Source: Opitutales bacterium (GTDB lineage: Bacteria; Verrucomicrobiota; Verrucomicrobiia; Opitutales; UBA2987). From it: a DNA stretch of 64,000 nucleotides. Position numbers and translations under genes: made by a program. Below, piece by piece: positions 1 to 9,486 of the stretch. Each line of letters begins with the position of its first letter. The stretch's first letter is position 1. A model generated the notes under the pieces. The model saw only the letters and a list, made by a program, of their open reading frames with translations, ran no database searches and had not been told where the DNA came from. The DNA lies in NCBI GenBank assembly GCA_021772515.1, contig JAJFLU010000036.1, positions 123,501-187,500 of the forward strand, written 5' to 3'.

Positions 1-1389
1 GCACCAGCGGTCCAGTTGGGCCTAACGGCGACCCCGAAGCGTCAGAACAACGCCGACACTTATGCCTACTTCGGTGAGCCAGTGTACATTTACTCGCTCA
101 AGGAAGGAATCAATGATGGCTACCTGACTCCTTTCAAAGTCAAACAAATCGCCACCACAATTGACGATTATATCTACACTCCAGATGACGATGTGATCGA
201 GGGCGTGGTTGAGGAGGGCAAACGGTATTATGAACCCGACTTCAACCGCATCATAGAGATCAAGGAGCGGGAAAAAAAGCGTGTCGAAATCTTCATGCAG
301 GACATCGACCAAAAACATAAAACGCTGGTGTTCTGCGCGACGCAGGACCACGCCCTAGCAGTCCGCGACCTCATCAACCAGATCAAGGCAGGCTCGGACC
401 CCTACTACTGTGTCCGCGTGACGGCGAACGACGGGGCCCTCGGCGAGCAATACCTTCGCACTTTTCAGGACAACGAAAAGACCATCCCAACAATCCTGAC
501 GACCTCCCAGAAGCTCTCGACGGGCGTCGATGCACGAAATGTGCGAAACATCGTCCTCATGCGCCCAATCAACTCAATGATCGAGTTCAAACAGATCATC
601 GGGCGCGGAACACGACTCTTCGATGGCAAGGACTATTTCACGATCTACGATTTCGTGAAAGCATACGAGCATTTCAGTGATCCTGAGTGGGACGGTCCGC
701 CGGAAGGCCCGGTGATAGTTGACCCTCCCCCACCAATCATTACCGAGCCCCCTGAACCACCCATAACCACAGACCCGCCCGATTACCCCCTGCCTCAGAA
801 AATCAAGGTCAAACTCGCCGACGGCAAAGAACGAACTATCCAACACATGATGGCCACCTCATTCTGGAGCCCCGACGGGAAACCAATTTCCTCCCTCCAG
901 TTCATGGATCGACTCTTCGGCGATCTGCCTGAATTTTTCAAGGATGAAGCCGAACTGCGTAAACTTTGGAGTAGGCCCGACACGCGCCGGAAATTGCTCC
1001 AAGGCCTCGCCGAGAAAGGTTACGGCAATGATCAACTGGCCGATTTAAGACGGGTGATCGATGCCGAGAAAAGCGATTTATATGACGTGTTGGCTTATGT
1101 CGCTTATACCCAGACACCGATTAGCCGGGAAGAGCGAGTGAACTCCAGCAAAAACCTCATTTTCGCTCACTATGGTGAAGAGAAGCAGCAGGAATTTTTG
1201 AGCTTTGTCCTTGATCATTACGTAAATCAAGGAGTGGGAGAATTGGATCAAGATAAGTTGCCTCAGCTCATCGACCTGAAATACCAAGGTGTCACAGGTG
1301 CCATTGACGCACTGGGGAACACGGATATTATCAAAGAGATGTTTATCGGCTTCCAGAAGCACTTGTATGAACAACGGTCGGTAGCCTGA
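1..1389 (+). CDS. hsdR: Type I restriction enzyme R subunit (HsdR), C-terminal part, 5' end outside window
   Basis: The open frame runs in from base 1, so the N-terminal nuclease domain and Walker box lie upstream of the window. Visible parts are the GLTATP helicase motif at the very start, then the second RecA-like domain with STGVDA and QIIGRGTRL motifs (about nt 520-620). A proline-rich linker follows (about nt 715-795), then an EcoEI-type R-subunit C-terminal domain. In the family, R subunits translocate and cut unmodified DNA as part of an HsdRMS complex. HsdM and HsdS are not visible and would be upstream. The gene stops 225 bp short of a tRNA-Phe, a usual island edge. The family call is secure; activity cannot be judged from a fragment. 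Confidence 0.9.
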   Translation, partial: APAVQLGLTATPKRQNNADTYAYFGEPVYIYSLKEGINDGYLTPFKVKQIATTIDDYIYTPDDDVIEGVVEEGKRYYEPDFNRIIEIKEREKKRVEIFMQDIDQKHKTLVFCATQDHALAVRDLINQIKAGSDPYYCVRVTANDGALGEQYLRTFQDNEKTIPTILTTSQKLSTGVDARNVRNIVLMRPINSMIEFKQIIGRGTRLFDGKDYFTIYDFVKAYEHFSDPEWDGPPEGPVIVDPPPPIITEPPEPPITTDPPDYPLPQKIKVKLADGKERTIQHMMATSFWSPDGKPISSLQFMDRLFGDLPEFFKDEAELRKLWSRPDTRRKLLQGLAEKGYGNDQLADLRRVIDAEKSDLYDVLAYVAYTQTPISREERVNSSKNLIFAHYGEEKQQEFLSFVLDHYVNQGVGELDQDKLPQLIDLKYQGVTGAIDALGNTDIIKEMFIGFQKHLYEQRSVA

Positions 1390-1520
1390 GCGAATCGCTG
1401 GCTAATCAGGTCTCAAGGATTGACTGAATGGGTAACTCATATCCATTGGGAAAAATATCAGTATCGGTTGCCAATTGATAGAGGTCGTCAAAATATTGAA
1501 AATATGCCTCACCACTGCCT

Positions 1521-1542
1521 AAAAGTGGCACAAAAGTGGCAC
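1521..1542. repeat. Perfect 11-bp tandem repeat near tRNA-Phe
   Basis: Two adjacent copies of AAAAGTGGCAC lie at 1521-1531 and 1532-1542. The first eight bases, AAAAGTGG, recur at 1610-1617, overlapping the CCA end of tRNA-Phe. Such repeats beside a tRNA 3' end can be integrase arm or core sites, but no integrase is in view here. Confidence 0.6.
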
Positions 1543-1554
1543 ATTTGTAAAAAC

Positions 1555-1579
1555 ACTGTAATATTTTAAATATTACAGT
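1555..1579. other. AT-rich perfect palindrome in hsdR/tRNA-Phe gap
   Basis: Twelve-base arms (ACTGTAATATTT and its complement) flank a single central base. There is no T-run after it on either strand, so it is a weak terminator candidate; it could equally be a protein-binding site near an island edge. Confidence 0.4.
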
Positions 1580-1614
1580 TAATCCTAAGTCATTGATTAA
1601 CAGTAATATAAAAG

Positions 1615-1690
<76 letters not shown>

Positions 1691-1799
1691 GTGTTGCCTG
1701 TTCCTTGAGGAAGCGCGGATTTAGACAAAATCATTTTCTTTCGTCAACCGCGTTTTGTGTTTTCTTTGTTTGCTCTGTGGCTTTCTTCGGATCGCTTCT

Positions 1800-2220
1800 C
1801 GAGTTAATGATGTCTTGGGTTTCTGACAGGCCTACTTTCGAGGTCGCGGCGGCTCTTTCTGCGAGTGTATCTTGTAGCAGAACCGGGCTACAGAACCTAT
1901 CTAAAATCGATGATGATGACGCAGAGAGCTAATACGTGTATTGAGCAAGGCTCGACGGGGCTTGCAGGGCTGGAGGAAGCCCTGCGGCCCTGGCGGAACG
2001 CCGCTCAAGCTCATAATTGCCTCTGTCCGAAGGATTTGTGCGGCACGGTAGCCCCTGCTGCGTTGGGTTGCTGCAGAGGAGCGGGTAGCCCATCTGCTGG
2101 CAAAACCGCCTGGCATCTGCCCCTGCGGCGCTACAAATATCATTCATCCGCGTTTTTGAGATAGGTTCTGGCTTGTTGCAATTGCAGGACTTTTCCTTCG
2201 GCGGATTGGGTCGCGAGGAA
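1800..2220 (-). pseudogene. Remnant of a second SNF2-helicase C-terminus, split by an insertion
   Basis: Read on the minus strand, 2220-2170 gives LATQSAEGKVLQLQQA, matching the intact helicase next door at IAAQSVEEKVLALQQA. Bases about 1880-1800 give LLQDTLAERAAATSKVGLSE, matching LLRDILDESAAATSKVSLSE at the end of that helicase. The two pieces are consecutive in the intact protein but are separated here by about 280 bp bounded by inverted repeats. Only the last 50 or so codons survive. It is a diverged paralogue fragment or old tandem duplication, not a functional gene. Confidence 0.75.
1892..2169. mobile_element. MITE-like or IS-derived element with 15-bp inverted ends
   Basis: The ends are AGAACCTATCTAAAA at 1892-1906 and the inverse complement AGAACCTATCTCAAA at 2169-2155 (14 of 15 identical). 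The 278-bp interior is GC-rich and has no convincing protein; short ORFs inside it look like noise. It splits the SNF2 remnant between the codons for QQA and LLQ, as expected for an insertion. A clean target duplication is not obvious. The same 15-mer occurs alone at 55049-55063. Confidence 0.55.
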
Positions 2221-2233
2221 TCAGGTGGATTGA

Positions 2234-5086
2234 TTATTTGATGAGATTTCGGATTTCGGACAGACTGACTTTCGAGGTCGCGGCGGCGCTTTCATCGAGT
2301 ATGTCTCTCAATAGCGTCGATTTGGCTTGTTGTAACGCGAGGACTTTTTCTTCGACGGATTGGGCGGCGATGAGTTTGATACTGGTGACCACTTTTTTTT
2401 GCCCAATACGGTGGGCGCGGTCGGTTGCCTGTGCTTCCACGGCGGGGTTCCACCAGGGGTCATAGTGGACCACGGTGTCGGCACCAGTGAGGTTTAGGCC
2501 CGTGCCGCCCGCTTTGAGGGAAATCAAAAAAACGGGGATGTTTTCGTCGTTGTTAAATCGGTCGCAGATTTGCTGGCGGTTTCGGGTTTTTCCGTCGAGG
2601 TAGCAGAAGGCGTGGTCGCGTGCCTCAAGCGCTTCGCGGATTAACTTCAATACCGTGGTAAATTGGGAAAAGCAGAGGATGCGGTGCCCATCATCAAGCG
2701 CTTCGTCGAGAATTTCGAGGAATGCGCCGAGTTTGGCCGAATTTTCGCCTAAGGCTTCCTGGTTGACAAGGCGGGGGTCGGCGCAAATCTGTCGCAGGCG
2801 CAGGAGGTGCGTCAATGCGGTGAATCGCAGTTTACCTTCTCCCACGCCGGACATTTCCATTTGAAAGATTTCCTCGCGGGCCTTTTTGATAAAATCGTCA
2901 TACAATTGCCGCTGATCTTTTTCCATGTGGCAATAGACAACCTGTTCGATTTTCTCCGGCAGTTCGGGCGCGACGAGAGTTTTTGTTCGTCTCAAGATAT
3001 AGGGGAGCGCCTGTTGTCGATGTCGTTGGTCATACCAGGCCCGGTCGTCTCGGTTTGCCTGTGCTGGCAGCTTCGCTAAATAGCCGGGCAGCGTGAAGTC
3101 CATCAGGGAGCGGAGGTCGTCGAGGCTGTTTTCAACGGGTGTCCCAGTGAGGACAAAACGGCCTTCCGCGTGCAGGTTTCCGAGTGCCCGGGCATTGCGA
3201 GTGCGCCGGTTTTTGATGTGCTGGGCTTCGTCCGCTATGACACAGAGAAATTCGGTGGATTGAAATAGCTCGATGTCCCTAACGAGGGTGCCGTAGGAGG
3301 TGATTACGAGGTGGTAGGGATCGATCGCGGTGGTGTTTTTCAATCGATCGGCTCCATGGTGGACGGAGACTTTTAGCCCGGGAGTGAACCTCGCCGCCTC
3401 TCTGCGCCAGTTCTCCAAAAGGCTGGCGGGGCATACTACCAGACTGGTCTTTTTTTCGGCATTCGTTTTTTGTAAACTGGTGAGCAGAGCCAGCGCCTGA
3501 ATGGTTTTGCCCAGGCCCATTTCATCGGCCAAAATACCCCCGAGGCTGCCGGTGAAAAGGTGGTGCATCCAGGCGACACCTATGCGTTGGTAGCCACGGA
3601 GAAGGTCGTCGAGAATTTTGTCTAACGGCGCGGGCTGAAGATGGGCCACGCTCTTGAGGGCGGCGCTGCGTTTTTTCCATGTTTCGGGGGTCGTGATCGA
3701 GTCCGTTACGGGTTCCAATAATTCTTCGGCATCACGCAGGGCAGAGGGATCCAGGCGCTGGTAATACCGGGTCGAAAAAGTGTGGCGGGAATCTCCGCTC
3801 AAGGAACGCTGGGCCTGGGCAAAACGCTCCAGTTTCGATGGTTCGAGCAGGTAGGTCACCTTGCCGTCGTCAACGTAGGACTGGCCTTTTTCGACCGCCC
3901 GCCTGAGCGCTTCCTGGTCGGTGTTGCCAGCTTCGAGCCGGGCCTCGATCACAAATTCGCCACCGCCCGCTTCTTTCGCTTCCGCAGTGACAGTCCCGAA
4001 TCGAAGGAACGCCGTTCGTTCACTAAAATTGTCGGTAAATTTTGCCTGAAAATCGTTTTTCAGAAGATCGAGGTATTTGGCGAGAAACCCCAAGGTTTTA
4101 TGCCTATCCCTCAGCCACCATTTTCGATTGGAAGGCTCAAGCACAAAAGCGTTTGTCTTGAGGAGAGCGAGGACATCCTGGTAAACCGAAGAATCACGCG
4201 AGGGAAGCGTGATGGCCAGAAATTGTGTCGATCCATCCACGGTCATGGAGGTGAAACTGGACTTGCGGGATGGGGGCGCGGCGGGAACTGGTTTAATCGC
4301 TTCGGGCTTTTCCTCCGGCTGTGGTGCGCTTTCTTCGTCTGCCGCAAGGAACTCGTGAACTCCCGGCAATTCACCCCCTACCCAGGATAAGGGCGTTTTC
4401 GGTTGGTTTATCCAAAATACGGCAGGCAAATCATTCAAGGCAGTCAGGAGATCTCGCAGTTGGGATCGTTTTAGCTGTAAAAGGCCGTGAAGCCGCCCGC
4501 CGCACCAATTTTCAACCAAGGCTGCGGTTTCGTAATAACCTTTTTCGAGACGATAGGCGCGGCCACGATCCAGCTTTTCGGGAGAGATTGGATTTCGATC
4601 AAATATGGCCTCGATTTTCACCATAATGGCATCACGCCCGGCAACAGTTGGTAAATTTGGCGGCAGGAAGAGGTTGAAGCGTAGTTCCTTCCCTTTGCTC
4701 TCGGACAAGACCAGAGACTGGACCTCCAAGACGGCCTCGGATTTTTCCTCAATTTCACTTGTTTTCGCTGCTTCAGTTTCCGCGATTGCTGCCTCAATCT
4801 TGTGAATGCAGAGGGCGATGGCATGGGCGCAGATCATTCCCTGTTTTCCGGTGCGGCAGTTGCAGCGATTTTCCGCGAAAGTGACCGATCTCAGATTCAG
4901 GCGCGGGTAGTATTTTACGCCTCCAACCTGAATCATGCCTTGGAGAATGGGCGCCACCCAAACACAATCCTTGATAATTTTTGCCGCCACGAGCCCGCGG
5001 GCTTCCTTGAGAACGGTCCACCCGCCCATATCGACCAAGTCGCCTTTTTCGAGTTCGGGGAAAGACAGGTTAGTTTCCACATTCAT
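2234..5086 (-). CDS. SWIM zinc-finger SNF2-family DEAD/H helicase
   Basis: A 950-residue Swi2/Snf2 ATPase expected to move along double-stranded nucleic acid and remodel protein-DNA or RNA polymerase complexes. A SWIM zinc motif is near the N-terminus (C75, C77, C86, H88). The two RecA-like lobes fill the C-terminal half, with ADEMGLGKT at about residue 525, IADEAQ at about 619, LTGTPVEN at about 645, and AHRIGQ near 893. The start lies 12 bp after the 5'-nucleotidase stop, so the two are probably co-transcribed. HepA-like SWIM/SNF2 proteins are common in bacteria with poorly known roles. A decayed copy of its C-terminus lies just downstream. Confidence 0.92.
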   Translation of the reverse strand: MNVETNLSFPELEKGDLVDMGGWTVLKEARGLVAAKIIKDCVWVAPILQGMIQVGGVKYYPRLNLRSVTFAENRCNCRTGKQGMICAHAIALCIHKIEAAIAETEAAKTSEIEEKSEAVLEVQSLVLSESKGKELRFNLFLPPNLPTVAGRDAIMVKIEAIFDRNPISPEKLDRGRAYRLEKGYYETAALVENWCGGRLHGLLQLKRSQLRDLLTALNDLPAVFWINQPKTPLSWVGGELPGVHEFLAADEESAPQPEEKPEAIKPVPAAPPSRKSSFTSMTVDGSTQFLAITLPSRDSSVYQDVLALLKTNAFVLEPSNRKWWLRDRHKTLGFLAKYLDLLKNDFQAKFTDNFSERTAFLRFGTVTAEAKEAGGGEFVIEARLEAGNTDQEALRRAVEKGQSYVDDGKVTYLLEPSKLERFAQAQRSLSGDSRHTFSTRYYQRLDPSALRDAEELLEPVTDSITTPETWKKRSAALKSVAHLQPAPLDKILDDLLRGYQRIGVAWMHHLFTGSLGGILADEMGLGKTIQALALLTSLQKTNAEKKTSLVVCPASLLENWRREAARFTPGLKVSVHHGADRLKNTTAIDPYHLVITSYGTLVRDIELFQSTEFLCVIADEAQHIKNRRTRNARALGNLHAEGRFVLTGTPVENSLDDLRSLMDFTLPGYLAKLPAQANRDDRAWYDQRHRQQALPYILRRTKTLVAPELPEKIEQVVYCHMEKDQRQLYDDFIKKAREEIFQMEMSGVGEGKLRFTALTHLLRLRQICADPRLVNQEALGENSAKLGAFLEILDEALDDGHRILCFSQFTTVLKLIREALEARDHAFCYLDGKTRNRQQICDRFNNDENIPVFLISLKAGGTGLNLTGADTVVHYDPWWNPAVEAQATDRAHRIGQKKVVTSIKLIAAQSVEEKVLALQQAKSTLLRDILDESAAATSKVSLSEIRNLIK

Positions 5087-5098
5087 AACGGGCGAAAC

Positions 5099-6433
5099 TC
5101 AGGGATTTGCCTCAGGGTCCGGCAACCTGTCATTTTTTCTCACAAAGGCGATGACAGGGTCGCGCGCCTGGACTGGGATGGGATGAAGGCGGCCATCCGG
5201 CAAATCGAGACGCTCGACAATTTCCCGGGCGGCAAAACTATTGGTAATCAAGGTGTAGAGGGGCTTATTCTGAGTGAATTTAACATCTACGCCGCCTACT
5301 ATTTCCCGAATCTGAGCCTGGTCGAGGTCGAGAATGGCGAGAGTGTTTCCCCAAGGCATAATTTCATAAATATCGCGCACCTGAATTGGGCCCGGGGGGA
5401 GATCCTGCATGTTTGCGCCCGGGTTTTGCCAACCGAAATCGGTTTGGTAGGCGGCCTTCCAGATTTGGGAGATCATGGAGCGCAACTCCTCATCGCGGTG
5501 GAGGGCATGGGGCGTTTGGCCGATGACAATATTCATTTCCGAGGCTACCTTGCCCTCCCAAAAATCGATTACTTTCAGGGTTTCGGGATCCGGTGGCAGG
5601 TCTTTAACCGGAATGGAAACGAGGTTCCACCGGTAATCGATGATGCCGCCGTTATCGGGATCAACCGAAAGATCAAGCCGCCCGACAAAATGGCCAAAAG
5701 CGCCTGTTTGGACGATTTTGGTTTCGCCAATTTCCTCGGCTGACTCCATGATTGTGTGGGTGTGGGCTCCGAGGATCAGGTCGAGTCCTTCGGTGTTTTT
5801 GGCCAATTCCCGGTCGCGGTCCAACCCGAGATGGGAGAGCGCGATTATGAGATCAGCTTTTTCCCTCAACTCCCCGACGTGTCTAGAAGCCGCAGAGGTG
5901 GCCGACTCGAAAGTGAGCGCATCCTGGTAAACCCATTGGCTTGTGGCGAAACCGATGACACCGATTTTCAAACCGCCTTTGTTGAGGAGCACTGTTTCCG
6001 CATCGCCCACTAATTGACCGGAGCGCCGGACATTGGCGGCGAGTAGCGGGAAATTGGCGATCTGGAGAAATTTGGCGGTTTGATCGAGACCGAGATCGAA
6101 TTCGTGGTTGCCCAAAACGGCGGCATCGTAGCCTGCGGCGTTCATCACCTCGAAAATGGGCTCACCTTGGAAGACAGAGCTGACAACGGTACCTTGAATC
6201 ATATCTCCACCGTCCAGAATAAGCACCCCGCCACCATCGGCTTCGACCTCGGTTTTTACGGATTTGAAATAGGCGGCGATATTGGCCCAACCACCCTTGC
6301 CCTCCTTATCGGGCAATAGCCGGGCGTGGACATCGTTTGTATAGAGAATAGTCAGGCGCATCGGTTCGCCGCCAAAGAGCGAAGGAGATACGACACCGAT
6401 TGAAATCAACATCAGAAAAAGCAAAAGCCTCAT
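5099..6433 (-). CDS. Secreted 5'-nucleotidase / UshA-like metallophosphatase
   Basis: A calcineurin-like metallophosphatase with a C-terminal 5'-nucleotidase domain, expected to dephosphorylate nucleotides outside the cytoplasm. The ATG at 6433 gives a clear signal peptide (MRLLLFLMLISIG onward); a TTG 12 bases upstream is less likely. Metal-binding motifs are YTNDVHA, LDGGDMIQGT, LGNHEFDLG, and the later GAHTHT. The C-terminal domain covers roughly residues 290-444. Length (444 residues) is slightly short for UshA/YfkN single-unit proteins but both domains appear present. It is upstream of, and close to, the SNF2 helicase gene, with no obvious functional link. Confidence 0.9.
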   Translation of the reverse strand: MRLLLFLMLISIGVVSPSLFGGEPMRLTILYTNDVHARLLPDKEGKGGWANIAAYFKSVKTEVEADGGGVLILDGGDMIQGTVVSSVFQGEPIFEVMNAAGYDAAVLGNHEFDLGLDQTAKFLQIANFPLLAANVRRSGQLVGDAETVLLNKGGLKIGVIGFATSQWVYQDALTFESATSAASRHVGELREKADLIIALSHLGLDRDRELAKNTEGLDLILGAHTHTIMESAEEIGETKIVQTGAFGHFVGRLDLSVDPDNGGIIDYRWNLVSIPVKDLPPDPETLKVIDFWEGKVASEMNIVIGQTPHALHRDEELRSMISQIWKAAYQTDFGWQNPGANMQDLPPGPIQVRDIYEIMPWGNTLAILDLDQAQIREIVGGVDVKFTQNKPLYTLITNSFAAREIVERLDLPDGRLHPIPVQARDPVIAFVRKNDRLPDPEANP

Positions 6434-6572
6434 GTCAGTAATCAAAGGGGCAAGTCCTGTTGGGTCGACCCTTTATTGAAACCACCTTCAAAGGTTAAGG
6501 AATAAGCTATTTTACCGTTTACAATTATGGAGGCAACTCCACTGTCGATGAGCATACTACTACTACTAAAAT

Positions 6573-8690
6573 ATGAATAATCCCTTTTTGGATACTACTT
6601 TCCACATTAGATGGTCTCTCCTTAAACCCGAACTCGTCGCGCCTGCCATAGAGGAAGCCCTTCGCGAGGCGCAAGAAAAGATTGATGCGGTAGCGGGGCA
6701 AAAAGAGGCTGGCATCACATTTGAAGGCTCCTTTTTGGTACTTGAAAAAGCGACCGAAAATCTGGGCATCGCCTGGGGCAAGGTCAGCCATTTGGACTCG
6801 GTTTGCAATTCACCGGATTTGAGAGCCGCCTATCATAAAATGCTGCCAAAGGTGGTGGAGTTTTTTGCCCGAATACCACTCAATGAAAAGCTCTGGAGCG
6901 TTCTCAAAGCTTATGACGCACTGGAGGCAAAAAAAACGTTGAGTCCGATAGAAAAGAGATTTCTGACGGAGACGATGGCCGATTTCAGGGAGCAGGGGGC
7001 CGACTTACCGGCAAATAAAAAGGAGCGTTTACGTTCTCTGGCACAAGAATTGGCACAGGTTACCCAAAAATTCTCCGAAAACGTGCTCGATGGGACCAAT
7101 GCCTTTGAACTGGTGGTGCGCGATCGGGGAAAGCTGGGCGGATTGCCGGCAAGAGATATTGAACAAGCCCGCCTGGATGCGCGGCGGAAAGGTTATGGCA
7201 CCGAGGACGACCCCCAATGGCGATTTACCCTGCATATGCCATCCCTTCTGCCGGTGATGAAATTTGCCCACGATGAACGTTTTCGGAAAACCCTGTGGGA
7301 AGCCGATGTTGCGGTTGGCCGGGCTGAGCCGCACGACAACCTTGCCCTGATCGGTCAAATACTCGCCCTGCGCCAGGAAAAAGCGGAACTTCTTGGAAAT
7401 CGGCATTTTGCGGACATGGTTCTGGCCCGGCGAATGGCAAAAAACGGCGCCACCACTCTGCGTTTTATCGAGGATCTGCACGGACGTATTGAGAAGGCGT
7501 TCGAGCGGGAAAACAAGGTTTTGGAGGAATTCAAGGCAAAGGAGGCAGACACGCCCCCCGAATCTTTGGAGCCCTGGGAAATCGCCTTTTCGTCGGAGCG
7601 ACTGCGCCGTGAGAAGTATGATTTCGACGAGGAGGAATTACGCCCTTATTTTCCGATCGAGCAGGTTATCAATGGGATGTTTCAAATCGCGGAAACCATT
7701 TTCGGTATCGATCTGGAGGAAAAATCGGTCAAATTTGTGGATTCATCGCAAAACCGATCTCCAGAATCCAGCTTAGACGCAGAAAAAATCGAGGTTTGGC
7801 ATCCTGAAGTTAAGTTTTACGAGGTCAAGGGGGCGGGCGGCGGTTTGCTGGGGGCTTTTTATGCGGATTGGCATCCACGGGAATCCAAGCGCGGGGGCGC
7901 CTGGATGAACTACCTGATGACGGGCCGCCCACCCTCTTCTGGAGGCAAACGGGAGCCGCATCTTGGTTTAATCTGCGGAAATCTCACGCCGTCCATAAAC
8001 AGCCAACCTGCCCTGCTTACACACCACGAGGTGGAGACCATTTTCCACGAATTTGGGCACCTGCTGCATCACATTTTGGGAGATGTCGAAATCAAGTCAT
8101 TAAACGGAATTAATGTGCCCTGGGATTTTGTGGAATTGCCCTCCCAAATAATGGAAAACTGGTGTTGGGATCGGGAAAGCCTGGATTTATTTGCGCGGCA
8201 TTACGAAACGGGCGAAACGATACCCGATGCTCTTTTCAGGAAGATGATCGAAGCGAGAAACTTCCAGTCCGCCCGCAAGACCATGCGACAATTGGCCTTC
8301 AGTAAAATGGATCTCGAACTCCACATGTCTCCTACCGCCCCGAAAAGCGATGATCTGGACTCGCGGGTGGATGCCATTTTGCAGGGCTACCAGATTCCGA
8401 CCAAAACCAAGCCGCCGTCGATCATTGGGCGGTTCACCCATGTTTTTGCCGACAGCACGGGCTATGCCGCCGGTTACTATTCCTACAAGTGGGCTGAAGT
8501 TCTCGATGCGGATGCCTTTACCCGTTTTCTGAAAGAGGGAATCCTGAATCCGGAGGTGGGCAGGGAATTTCGTGAGAAAATCCTCTCCCGTGGCAATAGC
8601 GCTCCCCCGGAACAATTGTTTCGCGATTTCATGGGCAGGGAACCCGACCTACAAGCCCTGCTGGACCGCGAGGGACTAAGCGCAGGTTAA
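6573..8690 (+). CDS. prlC: M3 family oligopeptidase (oligopeptidase A-like)
   Basis: A 705-residue cytoplasmic zinc metallopeptidase of the thimet/oligopeptidase A family, which degrades short peptides including cleaved signal peptides. The catalytic motif HEFGH sits at about residue 490, with the downstream glutamate in a FVELPSQIMENW segment, the usual M3 arrangement. The N-terminal helical half is typical, and length matches the family (about 680). The C-terminal YSYKWAEVLDADAF is also conserved. It is transcribed alone. The gene name is by family resemblance; Dcp is the alternative but the sequence is closer to OpdA. Confidence 0.92.
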   Translation: MNNPFLDTTFHIRWSLLKPELVAPAIEEALREAQEKIDAVAGQKEAGITFEGSFLVLEKATENLGIAWGKVSHLDSVCNSPDLRAAYHKMLPKVVEFFARIPLNEKLWSVLKAYDALEAKKTLSPIEKRFLTETMADFREQGADLPANKKERLRSLAQELAQVTQKFSENVLDGTNAFELVVRDRGKLGGLPARDIEQARLDARRKGYGTEDDPQWRFTLHMPSLLPVMKFAHDERFRKTLWEADVAVGRAEPHDNLALIGQILALRQEKAELLGNRHFADMVLARRMAKNGATTLRFIEDLHGRIEKAFERENKVLEEFKAKEADTPPESLEPWEIAFSSERLRREKYDFDEEELRPYFPIEQVINGMFQIAETIFGIDLEEKSVKFVDSSQNRSPESSLDAEKIEVWHPEVKFYEVKGAGGGLLGAFYADWHPRESKRGGAWMNYLMTGRPPSSGGKREPHLGLICGNLTPSINSQPALLTHHEVETIFHEFGHLLHHILGDVEIKSLNGINVPWDFVELPSQIMENWCWDRESLDLFARHYETGETIPDALFRKMIEARNFQSARKTMRQLAFSKMDLELHMSPTAPKSDDLDSRVDAILQGYQIPTKTKPPSIIGRFTHVFADSTGYAAGYYSYKWAEVLDADAFTRFLKEGILNPEVGREFREKILSRGNSAPPEQLFRDFMGREPDLQALLDREGLSAG

Positions 8691-8804
8691 CACTTTGTCT
8701 CAAATTAACTTCACTTTTGGAACTGAACCTGCTGAACTCCTGTATTACCTATAGGGGTTACATTTTAATTCTAATCCTCCATCAAATTCAGCATCTTCAA
8801 TAGC

Positions 8805-9467
8805 ATGAACCTTTTAATCTTCATTATCGTGCCCATCGTCATTGGTATGTGGGCGCAGTCAAAAATTTCCAGCGCCTATAAAAAATATTCACGGATTCCC
8901 TCGCGGAGCCGCATAACCGGGCGTGAGGCCGCCTCCTATGTCATGCAAAGCGCAGGGATCACCAACGTGGAAATCGTGGCGGTGCGGGGTCATTTGACCG
9001 ACCACTATGACCCGGTCAACAAGCGTCTGGCGTTGAGCGAGGAAAATTTTGCCGGTTCCAGTCTGGCAGCCCTCGGCGTGGCTGCGCACGAAGCGGGTCA
9101 CGCCATCCAGCATGCCACCGGCTACAAGGCACTCCAGTTACGCATGAGCCTGATCCCCATCACCAACATTGCCTCCCGGCTATTGCCAGTTGTCATTATT
9201 GGCGGGCTCTTTTTTGGCATGATGGGGCTTATCAAATTGGGCATCCTGGTTTATCTGGTATTGACGGTATTCCAACTGGTAACCCTGCCGGTCGAGTTCG
9301 ACGCCAGTCGCCGCGCGAAGAAGGTTCTGTCGGGTCTCGGAATTATTGAACGGGATGAACTTCCCGGGGTGGAAAAGACTCTGGATGCCGCCGCTTACAC
9401 CTATGTCGCCGCTTTCATTGCCTCCTTGGGCAACCTGCTTTACCTTTTCATGTTGTCCAGGGACTGA
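8805..9467 (+). CDS. YugP-like membrane zinc metallopeptidase
   Basis: A 220-residue neutral zinc metallopeptidase of the YugP type. It starts with a membrane segment, carries AAHEAGHAIQH near residue 94 (HExxH), then has a hydrophobic pair around residues 125-165 and a last hydrophobic stretch at the C-terminus. Family members are integral membrane proteases of unknown substrate. The gene is convergent with the phosphatase gene that follows, with only 19 bp between stops. Confidence 0.88.
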   Translation: MNLLIFIIVPIVIGMWAQSKISSAYKKYSRIPSRSRITGREAASYVMQSAGITNVEIVAVRGHLTDHYDPVNKRLALSEENFAGSSLAALGVAAHEAGHAIQHATGYKALQLRMSLIPITNIASRLLPVVIIGGLFFGMMGLIKLGILVYLVLTVFQLVTLPVEFDASRRAKKVLSGLGIIERDELPGVEKTLDAAAYTYVAAFIASLGNLLYLFMLSRD

Positions 9468-9486
9468 GCCCGCCCTCGATGCTCGC

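Noticed and set aside
1901..2164. Several 70-99 residue ORFs inside the 278-bp inverted-repeat element
   Set aside because: Overlapping on both strands with low-quality composition; GC-rich non-coding DNA gives such ORFs by chance.
3782..4390. 202-residue plus-strand ORF opposite the SNF2 helicase
   Set aside because: Antisense shadow within a conserved helicase gene.
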